Source: Heterobasidion occidentale
Lineage: Eukaryota; Basidiomycota; Agaricomycetes; Russulales; Bondarzewiaceae
DNA length: 64,000 bases
Direction: 5' to 3'
Assembly: GCA_039111635.1 (NCBI GenBank)
Contig: JBCAQO010000010.1
Location: forward strand, 1,798,001-1,862,000
The notes below the pieces were generated by a model. That model ran no database searches. It was not told the DNA's origin and saw only the letters and a program-made list of their open reading frames with translations. Of this stretch, positions 56,672-64,000 are shown piece by piece. The position numbers and the translations under genes were made by a program. How positions within the stretch are numbered: the stretch's first letter is position 1; each line of letters opens with the position of its first letter.

Positions 56672-59600
56672 CGTGTACCCTTGTGCGCGCAATGACTTCT
56701 TCGCATGTTGTTCCTGCGATCGGAAACGAGCCTATAGTTAGCACAGTGCTTTGGGAAGGAGTGTGCACATGTACTTCGGGCCATGTCTCCAAATGCGGCT
56801 CCTTGACGACCTTCATCTGTGATTTTGTGAGTAGTTGCTCTTCGTGGCGAGATGTGTTTGAGGTCGGATGCTCGAGTCGTCCGGATGCACTCCATTATAT
56901 CATCTGAGCTTGTGAGTCGTAATGACAGCTAGCATCCAGTCAGACCAAGTCACAAGCATCTCGCTTCCGTACGCGGTTCCACTCCTTACTCGCGGGCGGC
57001 TGGCAGCCAACAAGAATCTCCCAGGATGCCGTGCATGCCTGGCACAGCAAGAGCAGTGGTCGGGCTGAGCGCGACACGCTTGGACTTACGCCTACCCGCG
57101 ACAAGCTGCGCTGCATAAGGAGATCACCGCCCGCGTCCGCATTGCAGTTCCACTAAGTGCCAATGTTTTCTGAAGGCCTCCCCATTTCACTTGTTGTGTA
57201 CGAGAGGTCGTAGCGATCGGCATCAATCCAGCGGACCCGACATTGCGGGATTCACCGCCGCCCATCACAGCGTCCATCTTGATGACTTGGTGACTCGTTC
57301 CGGACCCGGCTTCCCAGGTGTCTCCAGTTCAGCTTTATGACTCTAAGAGTGTCGATGACAAGGGTCTTGAACTCACCGTCTCTGGCAGACGGCTCCGGGC
57401 ATGTGTCCTGGTATATCATCGTGTATTCATTAGTAATTTGAAGCATCGCTGCAACTCATCATCTAATTCTATACCATATGCACAACCGCTGTTTGTCACC
57501 AGCGTCTGCACACAAGATGTCGCCGGTGCGTCTCTGCAGGGGCGCTGTCTGAAAGATTCTACATAGACGCTGATAGAGTCGTAGAGCAAGAGTATACCAG
57601 TATTCGGGTGATTCAGAGGACACAGGTTTCCCCATGCGCATTACAGAATGGAGCGCACCACACTTGTAAACACTAGACTCTTTCTGGTGTGAATTCAGCG
57701 TCTGTGAAGCTCGTGCGTACTGTCGAAATTGGGGTATGTGGGGTGACCAGCCAAGAGGAAGGGCTGTTCAAATCAGGTTAGTCACCGATTCCCCATCTGC
57801 TCTGCCTTGCTCCGTTGCTGCGCACATATTAAACTCCAATGACCGTACTGTCAACGGTCAGCCGTACCCTGAAGGGGTGAATGTGTATAATTTCGGAATG
57901 ACCGTATTTCTGAACGACGAGAAAAGGGCCGAGAGATGTCATGAAGATTCACCAAGAATCTGGTAAGCTACAAATGCACAGGATAAGAGACGTCGATTTG
58001 GGCGAGGAGGTATGTAAAGCACAGATTTGAGGGACTCAACACATCACATCCATCTCGGGCAAGAGGCGGGCCTGCGTCGGACGCATGCTTGCGTGGGAGC
58101 TAGAATTCTTTGCGATCGAAATGCAGACTTGCCATGGACTACCCATTGTTATGGACGTCGTCGCCGCCTTGGCATGAACTATCACAATGGAGAGTTGCTT
58201 AGTATCCCTTGTCACGAGTGCGGTGGGGACTTCAATCCCGTGGTCAAAGCAAGGTGAAACTACGCTTGTGTCGTACGAATATATTTCTGAGGAAACGGGA
58301 GACAATGGTTGATTCGGATGGTGGATATATTTACTCAAGTCTCGGACCTGCGAAGACGAAGTAAAGAATGGAGGTACAGAAAAAGTTCTTGCAAGCATAA
58401 AGTTACTTGACGTACCTCCTCGTGAAAGTTGTATGTTGAAGGGGAGGAGACGGTACAGGAGAAGGAACGTACATGCACTCAATGATCAAGCTGCCAAGAT
58501 CAACCATGCATGCGAGCCTGTGGTCGGGGGGTAGCACTGGACACAAACGCCGTACGCTGTCTCCAGAATGCACATAGAAAAGAAGGAACGGGACGCGCGG
58601 CTCGAATAGAGGAAAAAAAGGAAATCTCGTCGTCTTGAGATAATTTTCTTCTTGAAAGGGGCGGCTCCTCGCACAGTGGCCGATTGTATAACCATGATGT
58701 ATGAACTGCGCGGGCGCCGGTTCTTATCTCGTCAAAGTCCGGTCGTTTCGTGCAGAGGTGAGGGACTGGTGAGGGTCGCAAGAGGAACACTGAGGAACGA
58801 CGCACGTACACAGAATTCACACGGGCCCGGTGAGTTGCGGCCGCGGCATCGTTCGTGCTCTCTCGTTCGACTTGAGCTCACAGTCTCCCGGAAGGGGTGT
58901 GCACCAGCTTCGCACATGACCGACAGTCTTTCCGATCTCTTTGACGCGGCGTGACTTGGGCCCATGCCGCCTATTCGGGTTACTCAAGGTCAGTGAGGAG
59001 ATTCGCGCATTGGCCATCGTACAACGGCGGCTCTAATCCTACGGACGCCTCCATCGAAGAGGCTCGCACGATCTTTCCCACCCGGTGTTTGGAGCTCGTG
59101 TTCGTCGTCAGCGTCGGGACCAGACAAGCATCGACCCGATGCCTGAATACTCCTCGCATGGAGCAGGAGACGAACCAGGCGCCGGTCTCCGTCGACAACG
59201 ACGCGGCAAGCGGCTCGTGGCGGTTTCGGGTTTGAGAGCGAGCCTGAAGACGATATGTAAATATTTCAGACCCAGGCTCGGCGTCGACCACCTTGAAGGG
59301 CAACGGGCATGCAGAGTGCATGCAGCGTACATCGGAGACGCAGCCGGCCGCGATCCACGCGATTCTCGGACACGTCGCACACCGCCCGGCGGGATCATTT
59401 TCAGGAGGAGGCGAAACGCAATCCTTGTCGAGCCAGCTGAAGAAGGTCGTCGGTGTGATGAAACGATGGCGACGGGGTCGTGCGAGGTCGTGCGTGCATG
59501 AACGCTCTCAGGGACGTCGGCAGGGGATGGTGATCGAACCTGTCTCATCCTCGATCCTCGACCGCTCTCCTCAGCTCGAAACATGTACGTTCATAGCGAC

Positions 59601-59926
59601 CTGCAGAACCGTACGTGTTCGATCCAGCCGCGAGCGAAAGATACCGTTCCGCAAGCACCGCGAAAGAGTGCTCCATATCCCTCTCCTACTAGCCACTGCC
59701 GATTTGAGCATCCCGACCCATATAGCACGAAGGGTTTTATCAGCACAAAATCTACGGAAAATGTGACCGTGATCGTCGACAATGCCGTTTGCACTCGAGG
59801 TAATCATTCTCCACATTCTGTATGGTTTTATCTGATGCCCAGCCCCGTTTGCACTCGCACTCACTCTTTCCTCCCTGCTCGGATCTAGGCTGCATTTTGG
59901 GGCAAGACCAAACACTCTCATAAGCT

Positions 59927-60053
59927 ATTCAAGGGGTTCTGCAGATCGTGGCTCTCATCGCTCCTCTCGCAGAGGAGGTGCGCCGCCGTCCGCCCTATTA
60001 TTCAGGGGGTTCTGCAGGTCGCGGACCACGTCGCCCCTCTCGCTGAGGAAATG
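59927..60053 (+). repeat. 54-bp imperfect direct repeat, two copies
   Basis: Copies at 59927-59980 and 60000-60053 agree at about 43 of 54 positions and are separated by 19 bp. Both begin ATTCA[A/G]GGGGTTCTGCAG. In one frame each copy reads IQGVLQ..(6 residues)..APLAEE, with several differences at third codon positions, which hints at former or present coding. Confidence 0.8.
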
Positions 60054-60939
60054 TTTGACAAGCCAGCCGTCGCTCCAACCAATCGTGGGGCCGTCTGCGT
60101 GCCGCGTCTCGCATCTATCTCCGTGCGCGCTCTCGCCCATGCGTAAACTCGCACACCTCCACCATCCGCACGCGTTCGAGTCGCTCGCCTCTCTCGTTTT
60201 TTGCTATCCCACCGCGTGACCGCTGACCTGCGCGCGTCGGGAGCAGGAGGACGACGAGGGCCTGGTGCTCACAATCTAGCGCGGCTGGTCTACCTCATTC
60301 TCGTTCAAGGTCCCTCCGATGCCCTGCCTCCCGTGTCTCTCGAGCTGCTTGACCTGCCGTGCATCATACCCTTTCCAGGGCCACAGTCCCGTCCGCCCCC
60401 TCCGACGTCCCATCCACACTGTCATCAGCTCCTCCCGATCTCCTCTTTGTCTTCTTTCATGTGAGTTTGTTGCAACCCCGATCACCTGTCGTCACGATAT
60501 GCAAAGTCCAACACCTCCCATCCGCACCCCTGATGGCCTTCCTCCGCTCGCCGCACCCCGTCGCCCAAAGCAGCAAGGCCGATCGACGATCATGATCTCA
60601 TCGCCTCAGTCCCTCCTCGGTCGTCGAACATCGACCCCAACCACTCACATCTTCGGCCCCGCTCAGGCTTTCCTGCCCATTCCGCACGCCGCCCTCTCGC
60701 CGTCGCTCCCGACAGCGCCGACGTCGATCCTCGGCGCGCATCCCAGCGCACGTACAAACGGGTCCTCGTGTCGCTTTCGACATCCATCGTCCGTCATCCG
60801 TCATCCGTCATCCATCCATCTCAGGGCTGGTCCTCTTGACTCTCCTTTCGTCGAAAGAAAGACCGATCTCCGCCACGCTGCTGCGGCGTCCGTCATCTCA
60901 TCTACCACTACCATACACACAACAACGAGCGTCGTTTTC

Positions 60940-60964
60940 ACCGTACCGTACCGTACCGTACCGT
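60940..60964 (+). repeat. (ACCGT)5 microsatellite
   Basis: Five perfect tandem ACCGT units, followed by degenerate CGTATCGCATCGC repeats. Confidence 0.9.
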
Positions 60965-61407
60965 ACTCGTATCGCATCGCATCGCACCGTGCCGTATATA
61001 CCGCTTCTTCTGCGCGCCAACCACTCACGGCTACGAACCGCCCAAGCCAAGCACGCACAACACAAAGCGCCTCGCAAGTAACCTCACTGTAAATGAGCAC
61101 CGAGCATGTACAGTACCATCCAGTACCACGATACCATCACGCACCCTCTCGCACTTCGATGCGCAGGACGCATGCACGTACGGAGTCCGCCCGATACGAC
61201 GCGGTCCTCCACGCTCCCGTCGAACGCGCGCTCGAAGTATCTGCACGACGCCCAAACCGACCAAACCAACTCGGAGCGACCCAAACCGAAAAAGCACAAG
61301 CAAACGCACCGCACCGCAACGCAAGCAAGATACCACTACCCAGCAATAAAATACACAGATACACACAACGACCGCAGCGTGCCCGAGCGCCCCGACGTCA
61401 CACGACC

Positions 61408-61460
61408 TTCTTCCTCCCTTCTTCCTCCCTTCTTCCTCCCTTCTTCCTCCCTTCTTCCTT
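61408..61460 (+). repeat. 11-bp pyrimidine minisatellite
   Basis: Four perfect copies of TTCTTCCTCCC plus a partial fifth. This strand-biased polypyrimidine tract lies downstream of the acetyl-CoA synthetase stop. Confidence 0.9.
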
Positions 61461-61698
61461 GTTTCCTTCGCCTCCCCCAACCCGCCGACCCCTCGAGCCC
61501 CCGAGCCCGCGCCCAATACCCAAAGACGTAAGTAAGCATCCGCACCGCATCCGCACCGCACGCGCACCGCGCACCCATAGACACACACACCCAGCGCGGC
61601 GCACCGCCCCCACACACTCTCAGACAAACCAGACAAAAAAACGGCGCCCCACCCACCCACCCACCCCCAAGGCGGCGGCGGCGGCGGCCACGAGCGCG

Positions 61699-61813
61699 CT
61701 ACGCCCCGTCCGCGCGCACCTTCTCCATAATCACATCCACCACGCCCGGCTCCGCAAGCGTACTAAGGTCCCCGAGCTGGTCCCCCTCGCCCGCGACGAT
61801 CTTGCGCAGCACG

Positions 61814-61848
<35 letters not shown>

Positions 61849-64000
61849 GTCGCCGACGACGAGCACGCGCTTCGGCGCCGCGAACGGGCCGATGACTTTG
61901 CGCACCTGCAGCGTGAGCTCCTTGGCGAGCGCGGGCTCGTCGGTGGGGTCGTATTTGAATTCGCTGGCGGATGGGAAGGGAAGAGGGGGGGGGGGGGGGA
62001 GGGTGAGCGGGGTCGCGCGAGCGGGGAGAGGGGAGGGGGACGTACGGCTTGAGCGTCACGAATGCATACACGGCCTGCCCCGTCAGCTCGTCCGCCGACC
62101 CGATCACTGCAGCGCAGGCGGAACCGAACATATAATATAAAATATAAAATAAAATAAAACAAAATGGAAAGCGACGATCAGCGCCGGGAACCGCGCGCGC
62201 AAGGGCGAGGTGAGGAAAGGGCACGCACCCGCGGTCTCTGCGACGCCCGCGTGCAAGATCAGCGCCGACTCGATCTCCGCCGTCGACAGCCGATGGCCCG
62301 ACACGTTGATCACATCTGCCCGCCCACACACACACGGATCAGCAACACGGCCAACACCAGCACGCACGCGGGGCACGCACCGTCGACGCGGCCCTTGATC
62401 CAGATGTACCCGTGCTCGTCGCGCGCGGCGCCGTCGCCGGTGTAGAACACGCCCGGGTAGGGGCGCATGTACGTGTCGAGGTAGCGCGCGTGGTCCTGGT
62501 ACACCGTGCGCGCGATCGACGGCCAGGGGGCCTTGATCACCAGCACGCCCTCGACGTTGTTCCCCGTGAGCTCCTGCACGCGCGTCAGCCGCCGCACACA
62601 CACAAAAACGCAAAACAGAAAAGAAAAAACGCGCGGAGGGAAGGAAAGTGGGAAGCGGAACGCGCGCGCGCACCTCGCCCGAAACAGGGTCCAGAATCGC
62701 CGTCTCGATCCCAAAGAACGGCACCGTCGCCGCGCCCGGCTTCGTCTCAATCGCGCCCGGAAACGGCGTCACGACGATGCTCCCCGTCTCCGTCTGCCAA
62801 AACGTGTCCACGATCGCGCACGCGCCCTTCCCCACGTGCTCGTGGTACCAGTTCCACGCCTCCGGGTTGATCGGCTCGCCCACCGACCCGAGCACGCGCA
62901 GGGTGCTGAGGTCGTGCCCTTCGACGTGGTGCGCGCCGAGCCGCCGCAGGAGGCGGATCGCGGTCGGGGCGCTGTAGAATTGCGTGAGGCGGTGCTTTTG
63001 GACGGTTTGCCAGTAGCGCGAGGGCGTGGGGTAGACGGGGGTCGACTCGAAGACGGTGGTGGAGACGCCGTTGAGGAGCGGGCCGTAGACGATGTAGCTA
63101 AGGGGGCCAGACGCGGTCAGGTCAGCGGCGGGGGGGGGTGGGGGGGGGGGGGGGGGGGTGTGGGTGCACGCACGTGTGCCCGGTGATCCAGCCGATGTCG
63201 GCCATGCAGGCGAACTTGTCGTCCGGGTGCACGTCAAAGACGTACTTGACGGTGAGCGCGGCGCCAGGGGTGGGAGTACCCGCCTGTCGTGTGCACGACG
63301 CCCTTGGGCTTCCCCGTCGAGCCCGAGGTCTGCCGGGACGAGGGAGCGGTCAGCGGACGCCGCGGGTCGATGAGCGGAACGGGGACACGCACGTAGAGGA
63401 TGAAGAGCGGGTCTTCGGAGGCCATGACCTCGGGCGGGCAGTAGTTGGGCACGCGGGCGGTCTCCTCGTGCCACCAGCGGTCGCGGCCTTCGACCCAGGC
63501 GACGGGGTTGCCCGTGCGCTTGGAGACGAGGACGTGCTCGACGTCTGGGCAGGCCTTGAGGGCAGCGTCGACGATGGCCTTTGTGGCGATGGTCTTGCCG
63601 CCGCGGCGGCCCTCGTCGGAGGTGAGGACGACGCGGCTGCGGCAGTCCTGGACGCGGTCGCGGAGGGACTCGGCGGAGAAGCCGGCGAAGACGACGGAGT
63701 GGACGGCGCCGATGCGGGCGCAGGCGAGGAAGGCGGCGACGGCGTGCCAGGTCATGGGGAGGTAGAGGGAGACGGTGTCGCCCTTGCGGACGCCGAGGGA
63801 CTTGAGGACGTTGGCGAGGGAGCAGACCTCGTGGAGGAGCTCGGCGTAGGAGATGTTGGCGCCCTCGGAGGGCTCGTCGGCTTCGTAGATGATGGCGGTC
63901 TAGCGGCCGGGTGTGGGTGTGGGTGACGGGTGGCGGGGAGAGGGGGATGAACGGACCTTGTCAGGGTGTTTGAAGGCCCATCGGTCGACGCAGTTGTAGG
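61699..64000 (-). CDS. ACS1: Acetyl-CoA synthetase, 5' part beyond the window
   Basis: Activates acetate to acetyl-CoA via acetyl-AMP, in cytosol or nucleus. Visible exons: 64000-63957 (partial), 63899-63393, 63329-63174, 63097-62674, 62573-62381, 62315-62229, 62106-62046, 61963-61699. Motifs in order: [41 protein letters not shown] (ATP loop); [61 protein letters not shown]; and [11 protein letters not shown], whose Lys is the catalytic residue silenced by acetylation in this family. In exon 63329-63174 the frame slips +1 at GGGG 63267-63270. Removing one base joins GGYSHP to [14 protein letters not shown]. The first exons, probably about 80 residues, lie outside. The symbol is by homology and the fungal name may differ (facA). 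Confidence 0.92.
61984..61999 (+). repeat. Poly-G run (G16) in an acetyl-CoA synthetase intron
   Basis: Sixteen consecutive G on the + strand, hence a C tract in the transcribed pre-mRNA, inside the intron between 62046 and 61963. It is a likely length-variable or poorly sequenced site. Confidence 0.9.
63130..63158 (+). repeat. Poly-G run (G9-T-G19) in an acetyl-CoA synthetase intron
   Basis: G9, one T, then G19 within the intron 63173-63098 of the acetyl-CoA synthetase gene. It could form a G-quadruplex on the non-template side and is a site where read length is unreliable. Confidence 0.9.

Larger units (their letters stand above)
56672..61698. other. Long gene-poor region
   Basis: Five kb in which no gene could be supported on either strand. 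The many short frames lack domains and consistent splice patterns. It contains a 54 bp imperfect direct repeat (59927-60053), simple repeats (ACCGT)5 at 60940-60964 and an 11 bp minisatellite at 61408-61460. CATC/GTCATCC runs lie near 60780-60822. Fragments of a decayed gene or transposon are possible. Confidence 0.45.

Noticed and set aside
58951..59501. Arg-rich + strand frames near 59 kb as a gene
   Set aside because: Both strands are open with basic, low-information peptides and no splice pattern or domain.
63262..63276. A tiny intron at the acetyl-CoA synthetase frame slip
   Set aside because: No donor/acceptor pair of credible length exists. One extra base in a GGGG run restores the family sequence.

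Overview
The window is nuclear DNA of a filamentous basidiomycete, almost certainly an agaricomycete. The genes are split by many 50-70 nt GT-AG (and a few GC-AG) introns. The gene set fits that group: a chitin synthase with a myosin-like head, a Ste6-type exporter, secreted pectinases, a flavin oxidase pair, a BTB protein, a P450 and several agaricomycete orphan families. No rRNA, tRNA, CRISPR array or prokaryotic feature was seen. All exon boundaries below were worked out by hand from splice signals, reading phase and family motifs.

Layout. 0.7-6.3 kb: two tandem secreted FAD oxidases with identical 11-exon structure. 6.5-8.4 kb: a BTB/POZ gene (-) and RPB9 (+), the latter spread over five small exons. 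10.3-15.1 kb: two tandem GH28 polygalacturonases with the same 14-exon plan. 15.5-27.3 kb: a GC-rich conserved block with a STE6-like ABC exporter (-), SURF6/RRP14 (+), a ZRG17-like zinc transporter (-) and PTPA (+). 27.8-29.6 kb: an unusual trypsin-like protease family gene (-). 30.2-36.6 kb: the myosin-chitin synthase (+). 37-38 kb: a low-complexity orphan. 38.6-44.3 kb: an ABCB multidrug-type transporter pseudogene whose first exon carries a 365 bp Tc1/mariner-type MITE flanked by TA. 44.6-48.2 kb: a TPR/DUF4470-type protein. 49.3-50.9 kb: a seven-TM orphan. 52.4-54.6 kb: a P450. 56 kb: a small acidic orphan. 56.7-61.7 kb: mostly gene-poor, with simple repeats. 61.7 kb to the right edge: acetyl-CoA synthetase (-), cut by the window end.

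Functionally this is a mixture rather than one pathway: housekeeping (RPB9, SURF6, PTPA, acetyl-CoA synthetase, zinc transport, wall synthesis, pheromone export) interleaved with expanding secretory and detoxification families (oxidases, pectinases, P450, ABCB). The housekeeping genes sit mainly in GC-rich stretches with strong C/G third-position use; the expanded families sit in roughly 50% GC DNA.

Two signals deserve attention. First, the MITE insertion: removing the element plus one TA rejoins the ABCB exon exactly in frame. Second, many otherwise well-conserved genes differ from an open frame by exactly one base, nearly always in a short homopolymer (BTB, second polygalacturonase, ZRG17, protease, chitin synthase, TPR protein, acetyl-CoA synthetase). 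This looks more like residual long-read consensus error than gene death, except in the ABCB gene, which also has a nonsense codon and the insertion.
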